Assembly (NCBI GenBank): GCA_013115125.1
Contig: JABANN010000195.1
Location: forward strand, 1-54,459
Length of the DNA: 54,459 nt
Direction: 5' to 3'
Source: Perkinsus olseni
Taxonomy: Eukaryota; Perkinsozoa; Perkinsida
Shown here: in pieces, positions 31,392 to 43,250 of the stretch
How positions within the stretch are numbered: the stretch's first letter is position 1
How the letters are laid out: each line of letters opens with the position of its first letter
Notes under the pieces: model-generated
What the model was told of the DNA's origin: nothing
The model's database searches: none
What the model saw: only the letters and a program-made list of their open reading frames with translations
Translations under genes and position numbers: made by a program

Positions 31392-32926
31392 GCTGGTACC
31401 ATTGACTAAATGATGATCATCTTCGATGGTTGTGGTGTGAGAAGAAGAAAGCGAGAGAGTGCTACGACGAGTGAGTAGTGAGCGTTCCCGATCCATATTG
31501 GATTGCCCCTGTATTTTTATCACACTATTGCTTCGTAGCGAAGTTACCATTGTTGTCGTCATCGTCAGATCAGAATGATGATTCGTTCAGCAGAGGAAGA
31601 GAAAGAGGCGTTATCGTTTGTTGTCTGCTGCTGTTGATCTTGCTGGTCTTACTACAAGATTGCAGTTATTATCATCATCATAGCAACATTGTGGTGGAAG
31701 CCATTTTCTCCAAAGCTTGCGCCGTGAACCATCTACTTCCCCTTACCTCTCCCTTCTGTTGAGTTCAATAGAATTTCAATTCAACGGTCTCTGTCGGATC
31801 AACGGACATTGTTATAAAACAAAATTGTACGACTCACTTAGTTCGACATTGCAATCTTGATTGCTATTCCCAGCTATTCTCTTAGTGAGCCACTACAGTG
31901 AATTGAGTGGTGGCTCTTTCCATTGACTGTTGTATCGCTTGCTTCCATTCAACTTCGGCAGCGCTTCTTTTCTATGTTGATGTTCCCGTTGTAGATACAT
32001 CTCGGGCAGGAGGACAGTTATGGTGTTTTCTCTTACCTTGTGCACTAGGTGCTTCCGAGTCCGCAGAACCTTCGACGCGAAGAGTCTGTCGACACCTCGA
32101 GGACTACGCGAAATCCGCGTCGCGGATGTGCTCGGGAGAGTCATGCTGCATTTGGAGACAGCACGTGACACAATGGCCAAGCCCCATCATGGGGCCCCCA
32201 TATACCGAAGAGCATCTAGGCAAACCATTTAGGGCCACATTCCTACATGTGAATGTCTCTGTTTCTTTTAGCCTTGCCTCGATGAAGTGAGCGTGGTCCA
32301 GCAAAGTCGCCTGGTTGTGAAAGCAGTATGGCGAGTGCTTCAACGACAGTTACTGCTTGGAATGAAGGCTTTCGTCGTGGATTCCCTCAGTTGAGCATTG
32401 GTGATGTGGAACAAAGGAAGGTCGTAGCCAAAGACTCATCGGGTTGGTTCTTCAGTGGTGAATTCACGTGTATTATTGTCACACTTGCCTTCGATGAACG
32501 AGGACAATGTCCGTCGTAGAGCTCTATCATTGATCACTTCGAGCGGGGACACCATCACACAACGTGCTCGTCAACGCTTAGTGTCTATTGGCCAGACTGC
32601 TTCAAGTTCCGTCCACCTCCTAGTCAGCCAGTGGTAATTCGACTTGTTGTGGAGGACCCTCTTCCTGATCATCGAGAGGATAACACTCGAGGGATTCAGA
32701 GGAGTTTTCAGGAGCATCGAAGCGTGATTATCTGGCTGACCAGCCGCCACGGCTTCGCTAGCTTAAGCTGCGCTCAAGGGGAACGCCCAAGGGTGCCGAG
32801 TAGCGCTGTTGTTCATCAGCATCATTCGCAGTTTCACTTCACTTGTGCACTCACTGTGTCTTGGTGTTCTTCCTAATTCATTCGTTTCTTGTAGTTTCGA
32901 TTAGTGAGTACCTTAATCATCTCGCA
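31392..32926. other. Spacer between the two V-ATPase genes
   Basis: About 1.5 kb with no recognisable exon or RNA gene. Several open frames exist on both strands, but none has domain character or clear splice context. It should contain the 3' region of copy 1 and the promoter of copy 2. Confidence 0.5.
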
Positions 32927-33525
32927 ATGTTCGCTGCTTCGACCGCTCTCGCCGCTTGTGAGCCCAGCTCCGCCTTCTTCGGCTTCATGGGTATCACCGC
33001 TGCCATCAGCTTTGCCAACCTCGGAGCCGCATACGGTGAGTACTATGATCCGTATTCGACCGCCTGGATAGATCTTCTTGTTATTATTTCCTTTGTTGAA
33101 TAGGTACTGCTAAGTCTGGTGTCGGTATCTGCTCCATGGGTGTCATGAGACCCGATCTCGTCATGCGATCCATCATTCCCGTCGTTATGGCTGGTGTCTT
33201 GGGTATCTACGGTCTTATCACTTCCGTCATCATCAACGGTAAGATGGATACTCCCGCCACCTACTCTCAGTACTCTGGCTACGCCCATCTCGGTGCCGGT
33301 CTCACTGTCGGTCTCTCTTCCCTCGCTGCCGGTCTTGCCATCGGTATCGTCGGTGACTCTGGTGTCCGCGCCAACGCCCAGCAGCCCAAGCTTTTCGTCG
33401 GTATGATCTTGATTCTTATCTTCGCCGAAGCTCTGGGTCTTTACGGTCTCATTGTTGGCCTCGTTGTTGCCTCCACTGCCACTGAGAAGGGTGCCGGTCT
33501 TTGCTCTTCCTTCGCTCCCCAGTAA
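32927..33525 (+). CDS. ATP6V0C: V-type H+-ATPase 16-kDa proteolipid subunit c, copy 2
   Basis: Exons 32927-33035 and 33104-33525 with a 68-nt intron at the same site as in copy 1. The protein is identical to copy 1 over all 176 residues, including the membrane glutamate in [11 protein letters not shown]. By eye the coding sequences differ at three silent third positions only (GGC/GGT, GTT/GTC, GCT/GCC), all in exon 2. The introns share only scattered words, and flanks after the stop codon diverge at once, so the coding parts are either recently converted or held by strong codon selection. Confidence 0.95.
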
Positions 33526-34989
33526 GTGGCTATCAGCACTAGTTAAGTCAATACGGTTTTTGACTGGAATTCACTTCCCGTGGCATTGAAGTTTGGCTAC
33601 CAGTGATGATGATGGTGGTCGTATTTGTACTTTCTATAGTAGATCAGCACCATCAGCATTATCTCTAGCTGGACAACCTATGTCGTGATACCATTGAATA
33701 ACAACAGAGTTTTCTTCTCAACTTAGGGTTGAATAAGACGAGTGTTGCTTGTTGTTCAGTGTCAATCAATCTGGGTAGTTATTTCCTGTTCGACTCTCAT
33801 CTGTTTCCGCTTTGGGCGCTCGCCGAGCAAGCGAACCGCGCTTGCTTCACACATTGTTTTGTGGTTCGTGATTACTCAAAAGAGAGTATTCTCGGTCTAC
33901 TAGATCGGGTCTAGCTCAATAGCGGCGCGTCACGAAACAGTGCCTGAGCAATCTATCCGCTCCAGTGTGTATTGTCATCATGGCGCAGCCTCTTAGTTAG
34001 TTATTCTTTTCGAGTGCTCACCATTCCACCGAGGAGAATCAACGGTGGATTATCGTTGATAGGTCCTTTACGGTGGACCTATCTAGTTTCAATGGGATCC
34101 TTCAGCCCGAAAAGGAGTTCGCAAATGACCTCAGCCCGCCGCGTCCATTGCACTCTTCGGCGATGACAAGCTGGCAGTTTCCTTCAGTCGTGCCCCAAGC
34201 ACGGTACCCAGAGATGGAAGGGGTAGGAGCATAAGCAGAGTGTAGCTCCCGGTCCCTGTTCGCGAGGCGGTTACGAGTTGGCTATTTATGTAGATGGGGC
34301 TCAATCGCGTGGTCCATTGCCTTGCTTCATCTGTTTCTGTCCTGTTTGAGTACAACTTTCCCGGGCATCGGTGATCTACTGTATATGCGTACCCATGATG
34401 ATTCACGCGGTGTCTCCTTCGCGATCACCTCCTTCGCATAAAATCGGGAAGCACACGAAGCCAGATTCTCGATGTAACCTTGAGCGTGATCTACTGTAGG
34501 TGGAACCTGTTGGGTGTTCGAAAGCCCGAGTAAGTGATCGCATTGGACAGAATTGTCATCGAATGTGTTTGTTTCAATGAACAGTTGATACTGTATGGGA
34601 CCTCGGTTCCTGTGTGTAGTCATGCTAAGAACAGCCGGAGATATTTCAAGGGGGAGGACACTCCCTGGATGCAGCTTTTAATTTAGAAGCTGCATACTGG
34701 GAATAATACCGGAGCTTTGAAGGGTTCCCAACAGATGCTCGGACCAACTTGCTTCTCCTGCTCTTCGCAGCACCAGAAAGTTCCTGACGGTGCCGGAGTC
34801 TGTCAGCCAGAGCATCTACCACTCCACATCAACCCACAATATGAACTGGTCTCAAGGAACTCGCGAGAAGCAACCAGAGTTGATATCTCATTACATACAG
34901 GGATGATGCCTGTCGACCGTCGACGGACTATAAGGACAACTTTGCCACAAGGGAAAGCGATAAAGATTCTTTATTACAGACCAGCACAA
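33526..34989. other. No gene seen
   Basis: About 1.46 kb downstream of V-ATPase copy 2. Open frames on both strands are short and lack domain character. A small word family GATGATGATGGTGG near 33605 is simple sequence. Confidence 0.45.
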
Positions 34990-35099
34990 CAATGAAGCTC
35001 TGTGATCTTGATTGATCGCTCCAGATGAATCGTAACTGGTCCCACAATGAAGCTCTGTGATCTTGATGAATCGCTCCAGATGAATCGTAACTGGTCCCA
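34990..35099. repeat. 55-bp tandem duplication
   Basis: Two copies, 34990-35044 and 35045-35099, start CAATGAAGCTCTGTGATCTT and end ATCGTAACTGGTCCCA. They differ only at a few bases in the middle (GATTGATCG against GATGAATCG). It looks like a recent local duplication in noncoding DNA. Confidence 0.95.
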
Positions 35100-35375
35100 G
35101 AACCAACCGACCCATCGAACCGAATTTCCCACAGAACACGCCCGCCACTTTCGGGCCGAAGGTTCTGCTGGGCCGAATTGGCGTGCTTTCGGTCACAACT
35201 CATTAGTTCCAATACACAATTCTCCTAGTGTTATACAGAGTCGTTCTGGACATATTCATGGGTGATTGAGCTACTGAGTATTGCTGCTTTTGATGTTTTA
35301 TCACGTGTGATAATGCTGAGGGCTGAGAATGGTATCCTTAGTATTGGAACATGACAGTACACCTTGAACAGAAGT

Positions 35376-35800
35376 ATCATGACCACCAACCACCCGTAAT
35401 ACTAGAAGCACCATCAGCAGAATTCACATACTTGGAGAAACCATGACACCTGATAAAATCAGCACTTACAGCAGGAAGAGTACTTCCGGAATCAACCAGT
35501 ACTGAGGTAGTAGGAGATAGAATAGACTCTCCCCCATCAATCGATAACTTCGCGTCAATATGAAGGGGCGGGACAACGGCGTTACAACCGCCGCCAAAGC
35601 TCCCGCCCCTTGTCCGCGTTTCCCGACTTAGATTGCTGCTTGTTCTTGCGTGAAGGACAGAACCTCCTGATATGGCCTCGCTGCTTGCAGTCATGACAAA
35701 CATAGTTAGCATATCACATAGAGCAGCTGAGACACCACGGACATAGCTCACGGGTTCTCCACCAATATGTGACCCGTTAACGCAATCCACTCAACTTGAG
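35376..35800 (-). mobile_element. LTR-retrotransposon fossil: gag zinc knuckle and aspartic protease
   Basis: On the minus strand a CCHC zinc knuckle of the gag type (CHDCKQRGHIRRFC) lies about 35640-35700. An aspartic-protease active-site region of the retroelement type (VLVDSGSTLPAVSADFI) follows near 35440-35510. The order knuckle then protease is that of gag-pro in LTR elements. No reverse transcriptase, integrase or paired long terminal repeats were found nearby. It is a broken internal fragment, of an age that cannot be judged from one copy; whether it is Ty1/copia or Ty3/gypsy is open. Confidence 0.7.
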
Positions 35801-36545
35801 GGATGAGTTTTACTTGTTAGATCAACTATGCTATAGTGTGCAATGGAATCTAGCGCAGTTCAGCGGGAGACAGAGAATGTGTCGTAGCACAATCCTTACA
35901 TCGGCCTTCCAGAGATATGTTGGCTCACGCTTCCGCTGGAAGAAGGTTAAGGCCGCTGCTTGCCCGGTGACCGACCGTGACCGTGCTCCCCAGAACCTCA
36001 ACAAGGCCTTCGGCCGTTCAGTATCCTGGCGCTCCGGCTTCCGTTGTATGGAATGCTGGGGTATTGATATCTGCGGTCCGCTCCGCCGAGTTGCAGCTGC
36101 TGATGACACTCACTCCGATAACGAGTCCATATCGACCACATCGAGCTCTGATGTTGAAGTCTATGTTTTCACGGCGACCTGCGTCGCCAGCGGGTACCTT
36201 ATGACTAGGACGATGTGACGGAACTTCCGTGGACCCGGATCTCAATGCCTTCCGCCACTAATGGTAAAGAGTCTTTACTAAAGACCAAGATTATGAAGAA
36301 GTGATTGAGAAGGTTAACCCCAATGGCGTTCTGACGATATTGTTCGTATTATTCTTATGTGTGTGAACTGGAACACGAGACAGCCTTGTGGATGGCGCCA
36401 AATGCAATAGATTGGTTGGGCGCTCGCGGTTGTGCGCACGCTATTTGTAACAGTATGGTTCTAACCGGTGATATATTTTTGCTAATTAGTTACACCATTG
36501 ATCGTATATATGCATTCACCATTTTGGCCCCCCTGGCAATGTGCG
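35801..36545. other. Unassigned stretch with open frames
   Basis: A plus-strand frame is open from about 35796 to 36218 (140 codons) but has no ATG at its head and no recognised domain. It abuts the LTR fossil and may be old repeat-derived DNA. Nothing else is visible. Confidence 0.3.
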
Positions 36546-36709
36546 ATGCATGATGCATCGCAAGATGCGCCAAGATGCTCGTATCTTGAAACGGCTGTCA
36601 GCATGAAACGGTGTAGCTGAGGTTCGATTGAGAGCCAAACTATAAGGCTTTTGATCATCTTGACCTTTGATCTATGTTGATATGTGACTAATCCTCCTAA
36701 AGCGGATGA
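36546..36709 (+). repeat. 160-bp dispersed repeat, copy 1
   Basis: It starts GATGCATCGCAAGATGCGCC (just after a duplicated GATGCAT) and ends CCTCCTAAAGCGGATGAC. It matches 43251-43410 in the same orientation almost base for base (about ten differences by eye), and similarity stops sharply at GGATGAC. It contains CTCGTATCTTGAAACGG, which shares GTATCTT with the intron motif. Function unknown; a solo terminal repeat or a small non-autonomous element are both possible. Confidence 0.9.
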
Positions 36710-37064
36710 CAACTTGAAGTTGCATCTGGGAGCGCACGCCCAGAGCCGTGAGTTGAGTGACTTGACTTGCCGTGACTTGAGTTCAGCCGTGATGTCGCCT
36801 TCACCACATCGGAGCACTCCGAGCGTGCGTTCGGAGTCCAAACTTACGATGGATTGGTCACGTATTAAGTTACCACGCTTTGCCAGTGGCAACTTGCCAC
36901 AACAGCGTCAGATGCGGAGGTAGTTGATTCGCGGGATAGCTCGATCACTAATCACAAAAGTGATTGAATTACCGAGTTGAGGCGGATTGGGGGAAGTGGG
37001 TTCGCTCTCGCCGAAATGAGCGATCCAGCGACTTCAACAATTTCGTTGTTCGATACTCCAATAT

Positions 37065-37087
37065 GGGGGTCCGGAGTCCGGACCCCC
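37065..37087. repeat. Perfect palindrome, 11-bp arms, 1-base centre
   Basis: GGGGGTCCGGA (37065-37075), one G, then TCCGGACCCCC (37077-37087). It lies in noncoding DNA just before the GAATCA-rich repeat. Confidence 0.95.
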
Positions 37088-37124
37088 GGTACGAATCAAG
37101 GGAAATTAACTTGCTAAATTGGGG

Positions 37125-37530
37125 ATACTCACGATGTGAGTATGATTCGGAATCACACGCTGAGTAAAAATCTGATGCTGAATCTGCGGCGTTCTCGAGT
37201 TGAGCCAAATACTATGACTCATAGTCTATGAGTATGAGTTTTGAATCACTCATTGATCAGAATCAGTGGCTGAGTATGATTCTGAATCAGGAATCATGAT
37301 CTCGAATCAAGAATCAGAATAAACGCTTGAGATATATCGGAAATCAAGGATCATACCCACGAATTCTGAACCTGAATTGGAATCAGTAATCAAACTCACG
37401 AATCATGAATCTTACTCGTGAATGCGGAATCTGAATCAACACTTGTGAATCATGGTGTGAGTTGCATCAAAAACGGAAATCAGATAGTGAGTTGAATCAC
37501 TGCCTGTGATTCTCGAATCACTATCCGCAT
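37125..37530. repeat. Degenerate GAATCA/TGATTC-rich array
   Basis: The words GAATCA, TGAATC, GATTC and GAGTATGATT recur more than thirty times without a fixed period, for example TGAGTATGATTCTGAATCAG near 37271. It looks like a decayed microsatellite or minisatellite. No gene lies in it. Confidence 0.85.
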
Positions 37531-37709
37531 ACCGCCCCTGGGAAGAGCCTGGCTGATTGAGAGTACAACAACCGGGTTTTGCTATCCGGAATCCCATCCT
37601 CGACCTATCGTCTCTGCATCATCAAAGACTTCACTTGGCTTCAGCGTAGCTTCTCATCGGAGTAGGATAGGGTCAGCGATCTAAACATTGCAATCCTCAA
37701 ATCGGTGAC

Positions 37710-39560
37710 ATGTCCGGCCATCAGAAGGCTGTCAACACCATCGCCTTTCGCCCGTCTAGACCTTTCAGAATCGCTACAGGTTGGCCACTCTCCAGGAGCT
37801 TGTCTGCTGGCGACTTAACTGGACTTAGGATCCGAGGATATGTGTGTGAATTTTTACGAGGGGCCTCCGTTCAAGTTCAAGATGCCTCACAACGGTGAGT
37901 AGCGAGTATGTCCAGTAGGCTACTGGCAGTAGCGTAGACCCCGAAGCCTCTCCCCATCAGGCAAGCACAGTAACTTCGTACAGGGGACACCCTTCAGGCC
38001 TAGTGGCCACCTTTTCCTCACCTGTGGCAGTGACGGCCTGGTCTATGAAGGTAACGAGCTCCCGAAGCGTCACCCGTGCAGTGGTCGAAGGTGGACGGGA
38101 GACTCTTAGAGTCTGACTCTACCATTCGCCTTCACTATAGGATTTTCACAATAAGTCCTACGGCTGCCGCACCGACCGCCGTGATCTCGTTTGTGTTGAA
38201 TGCAGACCCCCGCTGCCTCGGTACCTCACCCTCTGCCATTCGTAGCTATTCGACCCTCTGAGGCCCCAACCATCGTCTTTCAGGGTCCCCGCCGACTTTC
38301 GCTATGCCTTCCCCGAATTCCCTCGTACAGCGCTCTCCGTGGCCTGCCCCGATGACAAGGCTGTGGTTGTGACATACGCGTTTGACAAACAGTGCTTGTC
38401 AAACACGTATGATGCCTCTCTGATGCCCATACATCTCACAACACTACCAGGTCCGGTGCCTTCATCTAGGGCAGGAAGCTTCCACTCTGACTCGGGACGT
38501 TGAGGTCGGCAAGGATCTCGGAGACCAACAGATTTGCGTCGCGGTAAGCAGCACTGCGTCGGCTTCCCCCGGCAAGTGCCTGATGTCAGGCGGCTGGCAA
38601 GGACTCAGTCATCACTGCTTGCCTCGATGGTCGGTTGATAAAGTGGAGCGTATCCGATGGGCAGCTCATTGAGGCGATCGTTGGAAGCAGCGGCAAGGTA
38701 CACTGATTGGGCTCTATCATGACGGAGGAAGCTCCATAGGATCCAACTCCTATCGAAGTTGTCGAGGTCTATCAGGGCATTTTCCCATTCACTCGAGGCA
38801 GGTCTGCAGCCTAGCTATCAAGCCTCAGAGGAGCAGCGTGATCTGGACCTCTACGGATTCCACCGTGCATGAGTGGAAGCTTGAAAATCATGAAGTCGTC
38901 TGGTAGTCACCCATGAGTCTGCGCAGAGAATACCGCACCTTTCCAGCATCGCGAGGGGCATCCGTTCCTCGGCCGGAGTTCTCTATCACGGCTGCAGCTC
39001 GGGTTGGCCTGTGATGGTGGATAAGGCCGGTACCGTGCTGCAAGGGATGACCAGGCTGGGACAGGTGTCTATGCGCGGGGGGGGGAGGGGCAAGTCCAGA
39101 GGAGCTACTCGGTCAGATCCCCGATGCCTCCCAGTTGTTGGGGTTTTCGGAAGGCTCGCCTATCCTGTTCCTACCCATCCCAGTGTAGTGGCAGGAGTGC
39201 AGCAGGCCGGCATTAAGTGCATCGTGTACGGCATTAGGCTGTGGAATACGTGAATACTGGGCTGCTCACCTATAGATGGAACAACAGCGCTCATGCTTGC
39301 TGCGGTTCTCTCGGGATGAGAAGCACCTCGCCGCCGTTGACGGTGAGGCGCGAACCGGCGTTCTCCCGAGGAGGGTAGTTGAGCGAATGCCGCCCTTTCC
39401 GGCAGGTTCGGTGAGTGTCATCTCTACGCTGACTGCCACAAGGACGGCGTCACATGCGTTAGATGGTTAGATGACGGAACACTGGTGATCCACACTCCAG
39501 TGGTTGGGGCTCGTCTTTGCGCTGGTGGAATCTTAGCTTCACTCAGGCGACCGGCGGAGG
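37710..39560 (+). pseudogene. AIP1/WDR1-like WD40 gene, 5'-truncated, possibly decayed
   Basis: AIP1 works with cofilin to disassemble actin filaments. Exons join well at first: GHQKAVNTIAFRPSRPFRIATG (37710-37778), then GSEDMCVNFYEGPPFKFKMP (37829-37894), then KHSNFVQGTPFRPSGHLFLT. This is the typical AIP1 run at the middle of the first propeller. Later blocks include DSVITACLDGRLIKWSVSDG (about 38600-38660), VIWTSTDSTVHEWKLENHE (about 38838-38895), LRFSRDEKHLAAVDGEA (about 39300-39350) and HKDGVTCVRWLDDGTLV near 39450. The usual first 180 or so residues are absent upstream, and blocks between the later repeats are hard to join. Either a truncated decaying copy or a gene whose N-terminal exons I failed to see. 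Confidence 0.6.
38373..38411. repeat. Imperfect hairpin in the WD40 gene
   Basis: CATACGCGTTTGACAA (38373-38388) and TTGTCAAACACGTATG (38396-38411) pair over 16 positions with one mismatch around a 7-base loop. It lies in a part of the AIP1-like gene that may be an intron. Confidence 0.85.
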
Positions 39561-40258
39561 AGATGGTTTCATACGGTTATGGAAGATTTAGTGAATTCAT
39601 GTTTCCTATGCAGACTGGTGTAATTGGTTCACAGACTTCCTCAATGGAGATCGGCCGCACTGCTGGCGCCGATGGGAAAGACGCACGCTTAGGAAGGGTG
39701 GAGCCCTTCTGATGCATTTCTCTGGCTTTGTGAAACCCCGTCAGCACGAAGCACAGTGTTGTAAGCGTGCTTGTTATAAGAACTATTCGATCGTTCATCT
39801 CCTCGTCGAGAAGTTCTCGAGGATTCCATGGACAGGAAAGGTTAGTTTGCGACTCCAACTCTGTTGCGCCGTGACTGTGAATGAAGGACAGTACCGTTCA
39901 CAAAATAACAAACGCCATCGGTTCGCCTAGAACAGGCTCGTCCGAATATGATTCCTCACAAGAGAGCTTGGCATCTAAACAACACAACATAGAGGGAGTG
40001 AATGAATCAGTCAAGAATCTTGGAAAAGTCGTGGACATGACTTTCGCTCGAGTTTTGAGTTGATAGCAACAACAATACAGACAGCAAGCGCCTGCATCAT
40101 AACGAGACTGATGAAGAATGAATGTATGACAATGCCGACTCATAGTAGTTGCCTTCATAAAATGACAGATTTAACGCAAACTGATGAAGGCCTTGAAACC
40201 CTTGAGTCTCTGACAGTTAGGAGTTCACAAGAAAAGGATGATCATCTCATTCTGACAT
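39561..40258. other. No gene seen
   Basis: It lies between the WD40 gene (+) and the 3' end of the cysteine protease (-). Open frames are short and unremarkable. Confidence 0.45.
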
Positions 40259-41796
40259 TCATGCTGGTATGGGGTAGCTCGGATCCAGCAGGATGCCACA
40301 CACTCCTGAGAGCAAGGATGAGACAGCGGTGCAAGACGGGACTAGAGGTCCAGTATCCGATCTTGGAGCTCACCCTCAGCGGAGTCGTCTATAGCGATCT
40401 TGATGTACCCTTTCTCTCCCCAACCTGTGCCCCAAGAGTTCTTCACGAGGTAGTAGCTGAACAGGGCGATAGCCATCCGGAGGGCATCCGAGTGAAGAAG
40501 GTCAGCTCACGGCTTATCAGTCCCCATGTCGTAGCCCACTGCGAGTACACCGTGATTGGTGGCGAGCGAACATCCAGCTAAAGCGAGTGAGGCGTCTCAA
40601 CCACCCCAATAGGAGCAGTAGCAGTCTACAATCTAGAACTCCCTTGCCATAATGTTGAAATGCTTCAGACATCCCATCAAGGGCGACACTTACTGGGCCA
40701 ATGCGAGCCACTGCGGCTAGGAGGGAGGACTTCGACTTGGGCTTCATATTAATGTGGCTGATGGAATGGCTCTGGACAGAGGATGGCGCTTCGTCCAGCG
40801 TTCGACTGCTGCTGAAGGAGCGCAGCACGGCTCACTTTAATAACATCCTTCTTGGCATTTCTAGTACAGGGAAATGTCGGCGGTATACAACCAGGTGAGA
40901 AGTTGGGGCAAATCGATGTGTACGGGTAATCCTTCTCCGCACCGAGCCCATGGTCTTCTACATAGCGGAAGGATTCCTTCATAAATCCTCCCCAACATCC
41001 GCTAAGGCGAACGCAATCGTCTTTAGTGAATACGTGAAGAGACCCACTAGTTGCCAGTCGCGGCTGCAGTCGATAAGCTCTTCCTCAGAAAGCGACACCA
41101 GCTCACCAGAGACGTTCTTGTGGAGACCCTCGAGCGCGCCTGTGAAAGGAGGAAGCGATGAATACACTGCGTTCACCATAGCGAATGCATGAGGCTTCTC
41201 ACCGGTGGCTGAAAAGGCCCAGCAGCTACCACAGTTAGTTTGGTCCTTGACACCTGTGACCCAGCCTTTGGCAACATAGTTGACAGACTTCGGGAGCTCC
41301 TCGGTAGACCCGCTGAACTCCTCCATGTTAGCTGCGGTTCCTGAAGGGCGAAGTCCTGGACGTTTGCTTGAGTGTATGCTACCAAGGGGTCGTTGCGATG
41401 AGAATCTTGAAGATTTTCCGAACATGGTCTCCTTGAACTCAGCATTGGTGAGATGAGCGAATGGACCTATCTTGAGCGTGTAGGAAAGACCTGAACAGTT
41501 CAAGCTAAACCAGCATTGTCATTCCGGGAGAAGGTGCTGATCTTGTTTCACCTTTCGCATTCTCGATGTCTATATAGCGGAGATTGTCATCAAACACCGC
41601 CATTCGATAATCATCATCGTCTCCGAAGTCATGCCCGAAGCTGAGATCGAAAGCTCGCCGTGAAGAGGAGCAACGGCAACAGAGGACTGTACGCTTATCA
41701 CCGCTTTTTGTAGGCGTCGAACTTTTCCTTTACCTCGGCGACAGTGTATCCGCCCGCGAGGACCCCGAGGAGCAGGTAGGAGAGACAAAACAACAT
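40259..41796 (-). CDS. Papain-family (cathepsin L-like) cysteine protease
   Basis: A secreted or lysosomal endopeptidase made as a zymogen. The start ATG at 41796 gives signal peptide [18 protein letters not shown], then the I29 propeptide ([41 protein letters not shown]). Mature-domain exons: [20 protein letters not shown] then [12 protein letters not shown] with the catalytic cysteine (about 41210); [33 protein letters not shown] (about 40940); [20 protein letters not shown] (about 40640-40700); [15 protein letters not shown] with the catalytic histidine (about 40530-40570); and [20 protein letters not shown] with the catalytic asparagine (about 40410-40455). The last exon gives [19 protein letters not shown]. 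All catalytic residues and the usual order are intact. Introns are short, and some joins are by analogy. Confidence 0.88.
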
Positions 41797-43250
41797 GTTG
41801 GCGTTGAACGCAGCTGTTGATGTCACGACATAACAGCCGCGTAAAACCTCCTGTTCTCGCGAGAACCCAAACAGTTTAGGTTAAGCCAGGCATGGACGCG
41901 TATGTGTTGCACTAGCGTGCATGCCATGTTGCACTGCAAGTTCACGAGGGGGACACTCTGTGCTGAAAACAGTTAGGCGGAATGTATCAGTCCATCCCCA
42001 TCTTGAGTAGGCGCAACACGTGGAGGCATGGACGGAAAAGCACCAAAATGATACTACCGTAACACTATCCTCAAAGACTCGGAATAAATAAGGAAATACA
42101 AGGACTGATGGTCACAGACCAATCATGCGCTACGCTATGCGCATGCGTGCTCACTACTATCGCACTCGCTGTTAGGCGACATTGTGTACCAACTCAGAAT
42201 GAATCATTCTGAGACGCGAAATCTTGTGCAATAGTCCGAGCTTGGCAGTCTCAATACTTGCCTCATCATGTGCGCATTGCAATATTGATTGTATTCGCGT
42301 TACCTCGCGAGCCGCGATTGGCCCCGCCAGCCAGCCAGGCAGTTGCAGGTTGCGGCTTTGAAAGCAGAGCCTTCTCTTCCTCCAGAATGCCTTGAGCAGC
42401 TCAAGTCGAGCTGATCCTCTGAAACCGAGCGCCGAGACAGACAGTACGAGCTCACCACGTCCTCGCCTGCCCAGAGATGGAGTTTCCTTCAGAAACGGGA
42501 GAGAAAGAGCCTGGGCAGGAGTATACATTGTGAGGTTGCACAATAAGGGGACATGGGTGTGCGTGCTACTTCGTCGAAACTTTGCAAACTCTTGTTAGTA
42601 ACCGGTTTCACTCTTAGTTGCAAGCGAGAGGTTTATACGATAGGTTAATGTAGCTGACAATGTCAACCACATTAACGGTCATTAATGTCACCTTGACATC
42701 TTGCGTTCTTCCTCTTCCATCCCACCCCGCCCGTGCAGGCTGAGTCTAATTCTGCTCCCGTACGTCGTCCGTTGTTCATCGCATTGTCTTACGTTACCCG
42801 TCGTGAGAGCAGGTAGTCACCGTGTTGCGGTGGTTTCGGCACTGCCGCATCGACGGTCGATGCTTCGCTCTTTCGCTTCAGGCGTTCGACGGTGAAAGCA
42901 TTGCGTCTGACGCAGTCCCACACTTATCATCATATTATGATCGCAGTGCCATAGGCGAAATGCTTAGGAATGGCACCGAGAAGATAGTGTAGGGATCTTG
43001 ATACTTCGTGATACCTCAGTCTGTCAGAGTTCTAAGTTTATTTGATTCATTTGACGTTATGACGCTTCGTAGTTCATTTCTCGGTACACTAGTTTCTCAC
43101 CTCCTCTCTCCTCTTGGCAGCAGCCTGCTGCCAGCAGGCATGGGAGCGAATGAGCTATACGTCCGTGTCGCGTATACTAGACAAAGCAAAAGTCATGAGA
43201 GCACACTTCTCGCCGAATATCAGAAGATCTATCCACCAAGACGGCCTGTG
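41797..43250. other. No gene seen
   Basis: About 1.45 kb. A minus-strand frame at 42172-42543 is open for 123 codons, but it has no recognised domain and no splice context. Nothing else stands out. Confidence 0.4.

Noticed and set aside
30966-31562. 198-codon minus-strand frame rich in Asp, Gly, Ser and Thr
   Set aside because: It is the antisense shadow of V-ATPase copy 1; the same shadow occurs opposite copy 2.
40060-40581. 173-codon plus-strand open frame
   Set aside because: Antisense to the C-terminal exons of the cysteine protease, whose catalytic motifs are unmistakable.
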